A stretch of DNA of 64,000 bases from Chersky-806 sp038252255 (lineage in GTDB: Bacteria > Actinomycetota > Acidimicrobiia > IMCC26256 > JAENVU01), in contig JBBSAM010000001.1 of NCBI GenBank assembly GCA_038252255.1, forward strand, positions 62,001-126,000, read 5' to 3'. The position numbers were made by a program, and so were the translations under genes. This document shows positions 41,332-49,190 of the stretch, piece by piece (position 1 is the stretch's first letter; each line of letters opens with the position of its first letter). The notes below the pieces were generated by a model. The model ran no database searches, was not told the origin of the DNA, and worked only from the letters and a program-made list of their open reading frames with translations.

Positions 41332-42302
41332 CCGACCCCACCGGCGGCGCGTTCGAGAGCGCTCGGGACAGCGCGCTCGCGGAGGTCATGGCGCCGGACC
41401 CGCCCGCGCCCGGCAGCCGGCGGTCGCTCAACTGGAGCCGGCGGCGCAAGAGTGCGGGGGAGGTCTGGCGGGAGTTCTGGGCGAGTGGGCAGGGCAAGGC
41501 CGGCCTGATCATCCTGGTGGTCTTCGTCGCGATGGCGCTGCTCGCCCCGCTCATCACGTCGAGCGAGGGGCTCAAGGTCACGAACGCCCTCGGCAACAAG
41601 CAGAACGCACCGCCGAGCTGGGAGTTCCCGTTCGGCACCGACAACGACGGGCGGAGCGTCCTCACGCTCTTCGTCTGGGGCGCACGCATCAGCTTGTTCG
41701 TCGGCATCGCGGCCACGCTCGTGGCGATCTTCATCGGGTCGTTCGTCGGGATCATCGCCGGCTACGCCGGTGGACGGACCGAGGGAGTCCTGATGCGGGT
41801 CACCGAGTGGTTCCTCGTGATCCCGTTCCTGCCGCTCGCGATCGTCCTCGCGTCGGTGCTCTCTCGGTCGCTCAGCACCATCATCCTCGTCATCGGGATC
41901 ACGTCCTGGCCCGGTACCGCTCGACTGCTGCGCGCGCAGGTGCTCTCGGTCAAGGAGCGAACGTTCGTGGAACGAGCACGCGCCCTTGGTGCCGGCCACG
42001 GCCGCATCGTCGGTCGACACGTGCTGCCGAGCGTCCTCCCGCTCGTCTTCGCGAATCTCACGCTGACGGTGCCGATCGCGATCCTCTCGGAGACCACGCT
42101 CGCGTTCCTGGGCCTCGGCGATCCCTTGCGCGTCTCGTGGGGTCAGACGCTCGGAGCGTCGTTCGCGGCCGGCGCGACGTCCATCGGCGCGTGGTGGTAC
42201 TACCTGCCGCCCGGTCTCGGGATCGTGGCGGTGGTGCTCGCGTTCACGCTGTGCGGCCGGGCGCTGGAAGAGGTCCTCAATCCCAACCTGAGGCAGCGAT
42301 GA
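41328..42302 (+). CDS. ABC-transporter permease, OppC/DppC type
   Basis: 324 residues. Cytoplasmic N-terminal stretch, first helix 'GLIILVVFVAMALLAPLI', typical 'FGTDNDGRSVLTLFVWGARISL' loop and 'ERARALGAGHGRIVGRHVLPSV' EAA loop. GTG 41328 is set by the 4-base overlap with the first permease; the longer frame is shadow. Partner of the preceding permease in one membrane pore. Confidence 0.92.
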   Translation: MTDPTGGAFESARDSALAEVMAPDPPAPGSRRSLNWSRRRKSAGEVWREFWASGQGKAGLIILVVFVAMALLAPLITSSEGLKVTNALGNKQNAPPSWEFPFGTDNDGRSVLTLFVWGARISLFVGIAATLVAIFIGSFVGIIAGYAGGRTEGVLMRVTEWFLVIPFLPLAIVLASVLSRSLSTIILVIGITSWPGTARLLRAQVLSVKERTFVERARALGAGHGRIVGRHVLPSVLPLVFANLTLTVPIAILSETTLAFLGLGDPLRVSWGQTLGASFAAGATSIGAWWYYLPPGLGIVAVVLAFTLCGRALEEVLNPNLRQR

Positions 42303-42390
42303 GCGAAGCGGTCACACCGGCGCGCTCCAGTCGTTCGCATGGCGGAGCGTGGCCAGAGCGGCCCGGCCCGCACGGCCAGGAGCGGACACG

Positions 42391-43413
42391 ATGAGCACCG
42401 CGAGCGCGGCTGATCCTGCGGCCTCCGAGCGGGCGGTCGTGGCCGACCGGCCGTTGCTCGACGTGCGCGACCTGCACGTCACCTATTCCAGCCGCGAGGG
42501 AGAGATCCCCGCGGTGCGCGGCGTGAGCTTCACGCTGCGCCGGGGCGAGACGCTCGGGCTCGCGGGTGAGTCGGGGTGCGGGAAGTCGAGCCTCGCGGCG
42601 GCCGTGCTCAAGCTGCTCCCGCAGGGCACGAAGGTGGAGGGCGAGGTCCTCCTCGACGGCGAGAACGTCTTCACGATGAGTCCGGGTCGCCTCCGCGCGG
42701 TCCGCTGGACCGAAGCCGCCATCGTGTTCCAGGGTGCGATGCACGCGTTGAACCCGGTGTGGAAGGTGAAGCACCAGATCGCCGAGGCCATCCAGCTGCA
42801 CGACCCGATCGGCGACAAGGCGGCCCAGGCGCGCGTCGGCGAGCTGCTCGAGCAGGTCGGCCTTCCGGGGCGCCGTGCGGACGCCTACCCGCATCAGCTC
42901 TCGGGCGGCCAACGGCAACGCGTGATGATCGCGATGGCGCTCGCGTGCAAACCGCACCTGCTGATCGCGGACGAGCCGACCACCGCGCTCGACGTGATGG
43001 TGCAGGCCCAGGTGCTCGCGCTGCTCGAGCAGCTGCAGGAGGACCTCGGGCTCGCGATGGTGTTCATCACCCACGACCTCTCGGTGCTCACCTCGTGCTG
43101 CCGGCGGCTGGCGATCATGTACGCGGGGCGCGTGGTCGAAGAAGGGCCGTCGCACGCCGTCTTCGACCACCCACAGCATCCGTACACCAAGGCCCTGGCC
43201 GCCGCGTTCCCGACCATCGGCGACATGCGGTTCCGGCGCGCGCCGCTCGGCCTGGCCGGTGATCCGCCCGACCCCCGAGAGCTGCCGCCCGGATGCCCGT
43301 TCGTGCCGCGATGCTCCGAGGCCATCGATGCCTGCAGCGACGCGGAGCCGGCGCTGCGCGTCGCCGGTCCGATGCGGAGCGCCGCGTGCATCAGGGTGGA
43401 GGCCGACGGGTGA
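42391..43413 (+). CDS. ABC-transporter ATPase, OppD/DppD type
   Basis: 340 residues. Walker A 'GESGCGKSSL', signature 'LSGGQRQRV', Walker B 'LLIADEPTTALD', H-loop 'ITHDLS', and the oligopeptide C-terminal domain with Cys-containing 'PPGCPFVPRC'. ATG 42391 follows GGAGCGG; the 88-base space after the permease gene is the largest in the operon. Works with the next ATPase as a heterodimer. Confidence 0.93.
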   Translation: MSTASAADPAASERAVVADRPLLDVRDLHVTYSSREGEIPAVRGVSFTLRRGETLGLAGESGCGKSSLAAAVLKLLPQGTKVEGEVLLDGENVFTMSPGRLRAVRWTEAAIVFQGAMHALNPVWKVKHQIAEAIQLHDPIGDKAAQARVGELLEQVGLPGRRADAYPHQLSGGQRQRVMIAMALACKPHLLIADEPTTALDVMVQAQVLALLEQLQEDLGLAMVFITHDLSVLTSCCRRLAIMYAGRVVEEGPSHAVFDHPQHPYTKALAAAFPTIGDMRFRRAPLGLAGDPPDPRELPPGCPFVPRCSEAIDACSDAEPALRVAGPMRSAACIRVEADG

Positions 43414-44456
43414 CCGCCGAGCCGATCATCGAGGTGCGGGACGTCCACGTGACGTTCGAGAGCAAGCGCGCCCGGCGGAAGCACGCGGCGCCGGCGCGGG
43501 CGGTCGATGGCGTGGACCTCGAGATCATGCCCGGCGAGATCGTCGCGCTCGTCGGCGAGTCCGGCTGCGGCAAGACGACGCTCGCCCGCACGTTGCTCGG
43601 CCTCGAGCGACCGGCGAGCGGCGAGATCCGCTTCCGCGGCACCCCGCTCCCCCACTCGACCAAGGGTCTCCGCACGTACCGCCGGCACGTGCAGATCGTG
43701 TTCCAGGATCCCACCGGCGCGTTGAACCCACGCCAGACCATCTACGAGTCGGTGGCGGAGGGCCTGCGCATCCACAAGGTTCCCGGCAACGAGAAGGATC
43801 TCGTCGCGAGCGCGCTCAGCCGCTCCGGGCTCCGACCGCCGGAGCGGTTCTTCCAGCGCTACCCGCACGAGGTTTCGGGTGGTCAGCGTCAACGCGTCGT
43901 GATCGCGGGCGCGATCGCGTTGGAGCCGTCGCTGATCGTCGCCGACGAGCCGGTCGCCAGCCTTGACGCATCGGTGCGGGGCGAGATCCTGCGGCTGATG
44001 CTGGGGCTCGTGCAGCAGACCCAGGTCGCGATGATCGTCGTCACCCACGACCTCGGTCTGGCGTGGAACGTCGCCGACCGGATCGCCGTGATGTACCTCG
44101 GCCGCATCGTCGAGCTCGGAACCACCGAAGACGTGCTCGAAGCCCCAAAGCATCCGTACACGCGCGCGCTGCTGAGCGTCGTGCCCGAGATCGAGCGGAT
44201 GGAGCCGCAGATCCTCACCGGTGAGCCACCGGACCCCACCCGGATACCGCCCGGGTGCCGCTTCCATCCGCGCTGCCCGTTGGTGGTGTCCGGGGTCGCG
44301 GCCGAGCTCGGGATCCTGGAGCGCTGCCAGACCGAGGACCCGACGCGCGTGCAGATGCGCACCGGCCACTCGGTCGCCTGCCATGCCGCCGACCTCGACG
44401 CCGTGCCCGGCCCCGGGCCCACCCCCGGCCCGGAACCCGCCGAGACCGCCAACTGA
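43410..44456 (+). CDS. ABC-transporter ATPase, OppF/DppF type
   Basis: 348 residues. Walker A 'GESGCGKTTL', Q-loop 'IVFQDPTGALNPRQT', signature 'VSGGQRQRV', Walker B 'LIVADEPVASLD', C-terminal 'PPGCRFHPRCP'. Ends with a Pro/Gly-rich tail ('PGPGPTPGPEPAE'). GTG 43410 overlaps the first ATPase gene by GTGA. Last gene of the importer operon; a palindrome of the dispersed type 1 follows. Confidence 0.93.
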   Translation: MTAEPIIEVRDVHVTFESKRARRKHAAPARAVDGVDLEIMPGEIVALVGESGCGKTTLARTLLGLERPASGEIRFRGTPLPHSTKGLRTYRRHVQIVFQDPTGALNPRQTIYESVAEGLRIHKVPGNEKDLVASALSRSGLRPPERFFQRYPHEVSGGQRQRVVIAGAIALEPSLIVADEPVASLDASVRGEILRLMLGLVQQTQVAMIVVTHDLGLAWNVADRIAVMYLGRIVELGTTEDVLEAPKHPYTRALLSVVPEIERMEPQILTGEPPDPTRIPPGCRFHPRCPLVVSGVAAELGILERCQTEDPTRVQMRTGHSVACHAADLDAVPGPGPTPGPEPAETAN

Positions 44457-44479
44457 CCTGATCGACCGCGGGCCTCGGC

Positions 44480-44527
44480 ATTCGGTGTCGTCGCGACACG
44501 CTGGAGCGTGCGCGAACGACACCGAAA
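44480..44527. repeat. 48-bp two-tier palindrome, type 1 (copy D)
   Basis: Outer arms TTCGGTGTCGT (44481-44491) and ACGACACCGAA (44516-44526); inner CACGC (44497-44501) / GCGTG (44506-44510) extended by CGCG on each side. Same length and outer-arm sequence as copies A-C. Lies between converging genes. Confidence 0.85.
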
Positions 44528-44550
44528 GGGTGTGGTGGGGGCGGGGCGGG

Positions 44551-46536
44551 TCATTGGAGGCGGCGGGGGATGTGGCGGTACCAGCGGCGGGAGCGGAGCA
44601 GCTCCTCGCCGTCGTGCACGTCGAGCTCCACCGTCACCTCGAACGCGTCGCGATCCGAACGCAGCTCGAGATGCGCTTCACTGCTCACCGTCGCCTCCGG
44701 CCACGCGATCTCGTAGCGGGCGGTCGCGTGCGCGCTCGCGTCGCCGGGATCCGTGGTCGAGACCGCCACTTCGCCGTGATAGTGCTCGGCGACCGCGGCG
44801 CCGTGCTCGCCCGGGTACCGCGACCCATGGTCGATGACCGCGCTCGTCCTCCGACCGAGGACGTCGTGCTCGATCCGCCAGACCGTCGGCACCGCGCCAG
44901 CGGAATGGTCGTCCCGCTCGGCGCGCGCAGGCGTGAACACCGGAGCCGGCTCCGCTCTCTCCCGGTCCACTTCGCGGTGCAGCGTCGGGAGCGCGAGCTC
45001 CAAGGACCCGGTGTCGACGGTCAGCGTGACCGGCTCGGGCGGCGGCCAGCTGTTGGGCCAGTCCGCGCCGGCGAGATCCAGCCGGATGCGATGACCCACC
45101 TCGTAGATCCACGCCGTTGCCTCGAGCTCGACGGTGACTGTCACCGGCTCACCCGGCACCAGCGGCTCCGGGGCGAGTGACGACCTGCGGTGGCACAGGT
45201 TGAGAAAGCCACGAGTGACGAGCTGGGACCTACCGTCCGGGAACACGTTGCAGAGCTTCGCGGCGAGGAACGCCACCGGGACGTCCGACCGCAGTGTGAC
45301 GGTGAGGCGCGGGTGACCGGCGATCACGAGCTCGTCGTCGCGCGCGGGCCAGTCGTAGACGAGCGACATCCCCTCGTCGGGCCGCTGGTCGGTGGGCTGG
45401 CCCCAGGGGAGCGCGCCGGCGCAGGAGATCCAAGCCGTGCTACCGACGTCGCCGCGCACCGCGAGCACGTCCTGACGTCCGGGTGGACCGTGCAACACGA
45501 CCTCGTGCGCGTCGGCCGGTGGCCAGGTGACGTCGGCCCGCCACTCTCCCCGGTGTTGGGCGAGATCCGGCGCGGGATCCGTCGGCCGCCGCAGGAACAC
45601 CCGCACCGGCGACGGCGCGACCGCCGGCGGCGAATCGCGCAGCCAGGTGTCGAAGAACCGGATCATCTCCGGCACGAGGTCGATGTGGGGACCCGGCAGC
45701 GAGCTGCCCGGGCTCATGTGCGCCCACGGCCCGACGAGCAGCTCGCGTCCACGTGGCAGTCGCTCGAAGGTGCGAAAGCTGTTGTTCCGGTACCCGTCGG
45801 CCCAGCCCGCCACGATCATCGTCGGGACATCGATCCGGTCGTACCCGACCCACTCACCGTTCTCGTCCCGTTGCCGCAGGGAGCCATGCCGCCAGTACGG
45901 GCCGTCCCACTGCTGCTCCAGCCAGCGCAGCAGCCACGGCTCGGTGCGGTCCACGCGCTCGGCCCACACGTCGCGCCACTTCTCGCCCGCGAGTGCCGGC
46001 GTCGGGGGCAACGCGACCATGGCGGCCATGTAGAGCACGTAGTCGACGAGGTCGACGGCCTTCAGGGCGCCACCCATGTAGTGCACGTCGTCGGTGTACC
46101 GGTCGTCGGAGGCGTAGATGGCGATGACCGCGGCGAGTCCGGGCGGTCGCTCCGCGGCCAGCTGCAAGGAGTTGAAACCGGAGTACGACGTGCCGTACAT
46201 CCCGACCTTGCCGTTCGACCAGGGCGCCGCGGCCAGCCACGCGATCACCTCGCTGAGATCAGCCTGCTCCTGCGCCGGGTACTCGTCTTCCGCGAAGCCC
46301 TCCGACGCGCCGGTGCCGCGCAGATCGACCCTCGCGACCGCGAAGCGCCCCTCGTCGCGCAGGCGCCGGTATTCGCTCGCGTACGAGGCGGTAAGGTCGT
46401 CCTTCCGGTACGGAAGCGCCTCGAGGAGGACCGGCCACGGCCCGTCGTCGCCCTCCGGAAGGTAGAGCCGGGTCGACAGGCACACCCCGTCGGACATCGG
46501 AATCCAGACGTACGGCGCGTCTCCCGGGCTCGGCAT
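44551..46536 (-). CDS. CocE/NonD (X-Pro dipeptidyl-peptidase, S15) family hydrolase
   Basis: 661 residues: alpha/beta-hydrolase with nucleophile Ser117 in 'GMYGTSYSGFNSL', 'ARVDLRGTGASEG' near the start, cap helices, 'VAGWADGYRNNS' with the acid, 'GPWAHMSPG' with the His, and a C-terminal jelly-roll domain from about residue 380. Family members cleave cocaine-like esters, acyl side chains of beta-lactams or X-Pro peptides. ATG 46536 is set by TACAGT (46543-46548, minus strand) 6 bases upstream. Divergent from the Rieske oxygenase gene, 79 bases apart. Confidence 0.88.
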   Translation of the reverse strand: MPSPGDAPYVWIPMSDGVCLSTRLYLPEGDDGPWPVLLEALPYRKDDLTASYASEYRRLRDEGRFAVARVDLRGTGASEGFAEDEYPAQEQADLSEVIAWLAAAPWSNGKVGMYGTSYSGFNSLQLAAERPPGLAAVIAIYASDDRYTDDVHYMGGALKAVDLVDYVLYMAAMVALPPTPALAGEKWRDVWAERVDRTEPWLLRWLEQQWDGPYWRHGSLRQRDENGEWVGYDRIDVPTMIVAGWADGYRNNSFRTFERLPRGRELLVGPWAHMSPGSSLPGPHIDLVPEMIRFFDTWLRDSPPAVAPSPVRVFLRRPTDPAPDLAQHRGEWRADVTWPPADAHEVVLHGPPGRQDVLAVRGDVGSTAWISCAGALPWGQPTDQRPDEGMSLVYDWPARDDELVIAGHPRLTVTLRSDVPVAFLAAKLCNVFPDGRSQLVTRGFLNLCHRRSSLAPEPLVPGEPVTVTVELEATAWIYEVGHRIRLDLAGADWPNSWPPPEPVTLTVDTGSLELALPTLHREVDRERAEPAPVFTPARAERDDHSAGAVPTVWRIEHDVLGRRTSAVIDHGSRYPGEHGAAVAEHYHGEVAVSTTDPGDASAHATARYEIAWPEATVSSEAHLELRSDRDAFEVTVELDVHDGEELLRSRRWYRHIPRRLQ

Positions 46537-46542
46537 CGCCGC

Positions 46543-46548
46543 ACTGTA
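46543..46548 (-). promoter_or_regulatory. Predicted -10 element TACAGT (minus strand), leaderless start
   Basis: Plus-strand ACTGTA, 6 bases from ATG 46536 of the CocE-like hydrolase; no ribosome binding site upstream. Confidence 0.5.
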
Positions 46549-46615
46549 GGAGCGGAGGGCGGGAGCGGACACGTTGTGCGGATGTCGGAGCAGACCCGGG
46601 GAGTAGGAGCGGCCG

Positions 46616-47731
46616 GTGACTGAAGACCTCGGCGATCGCCTGGAGCCGGCGCTCGCCCGCGAGGACTACCTCGGCGGACCCGTATGGGCGCGCGAATGTG
46701 AACGGGTCTTCGGGCAGACGTGGTGCGCGGTCGGGCGGGAGGAGGATGTCGCCGAGCCCGGCGCCTACGCGCGGGTGGAGGTTGCCGGCGAGAGCGTGCT
46801 GGTCACCCGGGATTCGAATGGTGCTTTGCACGCGTTCTTCAACGTCTGCCGGCACCGGGGCGCAGAGCTCGTCGACTCGTGCGGCGAGGCGTGCGGCACG
46901 TTCGGCGGCGCGATCCGATGCCCGTACCACTCGTGGACCTACGGCCTCGACGGCCGCCTGCTCCGCGCGCCGTTTCTCGGCCCGGTGAGCGACCGGGACG
47001 CGGCCGAGTTCGCGCTCGCCGCGGTGGGAGTGGAGACGTGGGGCGGATACGTGTTCGTGAACCTCTCCGGTCCTCGTGCTGATCCTCCGCTCCTCGATCA
47101 GCTCGGCGACCTGCGCGGTCGCGTCGTGCGGTACCCACTCGCCGAGGTACGGCGCGGGGCGCGCGTCGTTTACGAAGTCGCGGCGAACTGGAAGGTGCTC
47201 GCGGAGAACTACAACGAGTGCTACCACTGCGGGCCCGTGCACCCGGAGCTCTGTGATCTGGTGCCGTCGTTCCGGCGCGCCGGAGGTGACGGGCTCGAGT
47301 GGGACCGCGGGATACCGCATCGTGAGGGTGCGTACACGTTCACGCGCTCGGGCACGACGACGCGCGCACCGTTCCCGGATCTCGACGAGGACGAAAGAGT
47401 CCGCCACAAAGGCGAGCTCGCGTTCCCGAACCTCCTGCTCAGCCTCTCGTGTGACCACGTCGCGTCGTTCCTGCTCACCCCGCGCGGGCCTGGCCACACC
47501 ACGATCGAGTTCGACCTCCTGTTCCACCCCGACGCGATCGCGTCGCCGGGCTTCGACCCTTCGGACGCCTTCGACTTCTGGGATCTCGTGAACCGCCAGG
47601 ACTGGGCCATCTGCGAGAGCGTGCAGCGCGGGATGGCGTCGCGCGGCTTCACCCAGGGCTGGTTCGCCCCCATGGAGGACCCCAGCCTCGATCTCCGGGC
47701 CTGGTACGAGCCTCGCATGACGGACGACTGA
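46616..47731 (+). CDS. Rieske non-heme iron oxygenase, alpha subunit (stand-alone, copy 1)
   Basis: 371 residues. Rieske 2Fe-2S ligands Cys78/His80 ('CRHRG') and Cys102/His105 ('CPYHSW'); catalytic domain with the mononuclear iron His204 and His209 in 'ENYNECYHCGPVHPE'. The acidic residue between the two centres is Glu201, where most ring hydroxylases have Asp; Glu is known from carnitine and glycine-betaine type oxygenases. No beta subunit or reductase is next to it. A flavin amine oxidase gene follows 2 bases after the stop, so oxidative N-demethylation of an amine in two steps is a reasonable guess. GTG 46616; either GGAG or TAGGAG lies just upstream. Confidence 0.9.
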   Translation: MTEDLGDRLEPALAREDYLGGPVWARECERVFGQTWCAVGREEDVAEPGAYARVEVAGESVLVTRDSNGALHAFFNVCRHRGAELVDSCGEACGTFGGAIRCPYHSWTYGLDGRLLRAPFLGPVSDRDAAEFALAAVGVETWGGYVFVNLSGPRADPPLLDQLGDLRGRVVRYPLAEVRRGARVVYEVAANWKVLAENYNECYHCGPVHPELCDLVPSFRRAGGDGLEWDRGIPHREGAYTFTRSGTTTRAPFPDLDEDERVRHKGELAFPNLLLSLSCDHVASFLLTPRGPGHTTIEFDLLFHPDAIASPGFDPSDAFDFWDLVNRQDWAICESVQRGMASRGFTQGWFAPMEDPSLDLRAWYEPRMTDD

Positions 47732-47733
47732 CG

Positions 47734-48894
47734 GTGGAGCGGTTCGATGTCGTCGTCGTCGGGCTGGGTGCGATCGGGAGCGCGACTTGTTGCGCGCTCG
47801 CGCGCGCTGGCGTGTCGGTGCTCGGCCTCGAGCAGTTCGAGCTCGGCCACGCGCGTGGTGCGTCTCACGACCACTCGCGGATCATCCGGCGCTCGTATCA
47901 CACGCCCGGATACGTGACGCTGGCCGGCGCCGCGTACGAAGCCTGGGAGCGCATCGGCTCCGACGAGCCACTCGTGGTCCGCACCGGTGGCATCGACCTG
48001 TTCCCGGCCGGCGCCGCGATCCCTATGGACGACTACACGCGCAGCATGACGGCGGCCCGCGTGCCGTTCGAGATGCTCGACTCCGACCAGATCATGAACC
48101 GCTGGCCCGCGTGGCATCTCGCGCCGGACGTCGCCGGCTTGTTCCAGGCCGACACCGGGATCGTGGCGGCCGAGCGGGCCACTTCGGCACTGCGTCGGTC
48201 GGCGACAATGTCCGGCGCGACCATGCGCGGCAGCGTCCCGGTGCGCTCCATCCGCGACGAGCGGCCGCTCGGGGTCGTGCTCGCGACCGACGCCGGCGAG
48301 ATCCGGGCCGACCGCGTCGTGCTGGCCGCGGACGCGTGGACCAACGAGCTCCTCGCCGGGCTGGACTGGCAGGTACCCCTCGTCGTCACCCAGGAGCAGC
48401 TGACCTACACGCGGCCCGCGGACACGTCGCTGTTCACCGCCGACCGGTTCCCGGTGTGGATCTGGATGGACGAGCCCAGCTGGTACGGGTTCCCCGAGTT
48501 CGGGGAGGTGGGCCGGGTCAAGACCGCGCAGGACTGCGGAGGTCGCGAGGTGACGCCGGCGACGCGTTCGTTCGATCCCGACCCGGTGGCGGAGGCGATG
48601 CTCCTGCGGTTCCTCGCCGATGCCCTACCGGGCGCGTCAACCGGCGAGACCCTCACGAAGACCTGCCTCTACACCCTCACCCCCGACCGCGACTTCGTGC
48701 TCGACGCGGTGCCCGGCCACCCGGACGTGTTCGTCGCGCTCGGCGCCGCGCACGGCTTCAAGTTCGCCGCGCTCTTCGGCGAGATCATGCGAGACCTGGC
48801 GCTGGGCTCGCCGCCGGCACACGACCTGGAGCCGTTCACGATCGACCGCGCCGCGCTCACCACCGCGAACCCGCAGCGCGCCTGGCTCGTCTAA
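47734..48894 (+). CDS. Monomeric sarcosine oxidase/N-methyltryptophan oxidase-like flavoenzyme
   Basis: 386 residues. Rossmann 'VVVGLGAIGSATCCALARAG', the 'GASHDHSRIIRRSYH' segment near the flavin, and Cys311 in 'TKTCLYTLTPDRDFVLD', where monomeric sarcosine oxidase (Cys315) binds FAD covalently. Such enzymes oxidise N-methyl amino acids to the free amine, formaldehyde and hydrogen peroxide. Starts 2 bases after the Rieske gene, hence one operon: the oxygenase could make the secondary amine that this enzyme oxidises. Substrate is inferred, not shown. Confidence 0.88.
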   Translation: MERFDVVVVGLGAIGSATCCALARAGVSVLGLEQFELGHARGASHDHSRIIRRSYHTPGYVTLAGAAYEAWERIGSDEPLVVRTGGIDLFPAGAAIPMDDYTRSMTAARVPFEMLDSDQIMNRWPAWHLAPDVAGLFQADTGIVAAERATSALRRSATMSGATMRGSVPVRSIRDERPLGVVLATDAGEIRADRVVLAADAWTNELLAGLDWQVPLVVTQEQLTYTRPADTSLFTADRFPVWIWMDEPSWYGFPEFGEVGRVKTAQDCGGREVTPATRSFDPDPVAEAMLLRFLADALPGASTGETLTKTCLYTLTPDRDFVLDAVPGHPDVFVALGAAHGFKFAALFGEIMRDLALGSPPAHDLEPFTIDRAALTTANPQRAWLV

Positions 48895-49136
48895 GGAGCG
48901 CGGAGGACGCCGAGCCGGGTGCGGTGCGAGAGCAGCGACCACCGCGACATCGACGACAGCACCGAGCCAATCGACGCGAACGATCCTGCGGACAGGATCG
49001 AGCACGCGGAGCCCAGCGAGCCGACCGAGAGGAACGACCCGACCGAGCCGATCGAGAGCACGGAGCCCTTCGAGCCGATCGACAGGAACGAGTTCTCCGA
49101 CCACAACGACCAACGCGAGCTTGACGACGACGCCAT
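48891..49136 (-). CDS. Small Ser/Gly/Leu nonapeptide-repeat protein
   Basis: 81 residues with five to six units of nine residues of the form L-S-(I/V)-G-S-x-G-S-x ('LSIGSKGSV', 'LSIGSVGSF', 'LSVGSLGSA', 'CSILSAGSF', 'ASIGSVLSS'), a Ser-rich head 'ASSSSSRWSLWSENS' and a basic tail 'HRTRLGVLRAP'. A strict Ser every second or third residue suggests a beta-solenoid or a membrane-lying ladder, not a globular enzyme. GACACT lies 6 bases before ATG 49136, and its stop overlaps the convergent oxidase stop by 4 bases, as at other convergent pairs here. The complementary frame (48919-49284) is also open and acidic; the minus strand is preferred. Function unknown. Confidence 0.6.
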   Translation of the reverse strand: MASSSSSRWSLWSENSFLSIGSKGSVLSIGSVGSFLSVGSLGSACSILSAGSFASIGSVLSSMSRWSLLSHRTRLGVLRAP

Positions 49137-49190
49137 GCCCTCAGTGTCGCGCGCTCGAAGGCTCCTCCGGCCCGACTCCGTCTGCCCGGG

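Noticed and set aside
45190..46623. Plus-strand open frame (477 residues) opposite the CocE-like hydrolase
   Set aside because: Antisense shadow; the minus strand encodes an intact alpha/beta hydrolase with catalytic motifs and a promoter.
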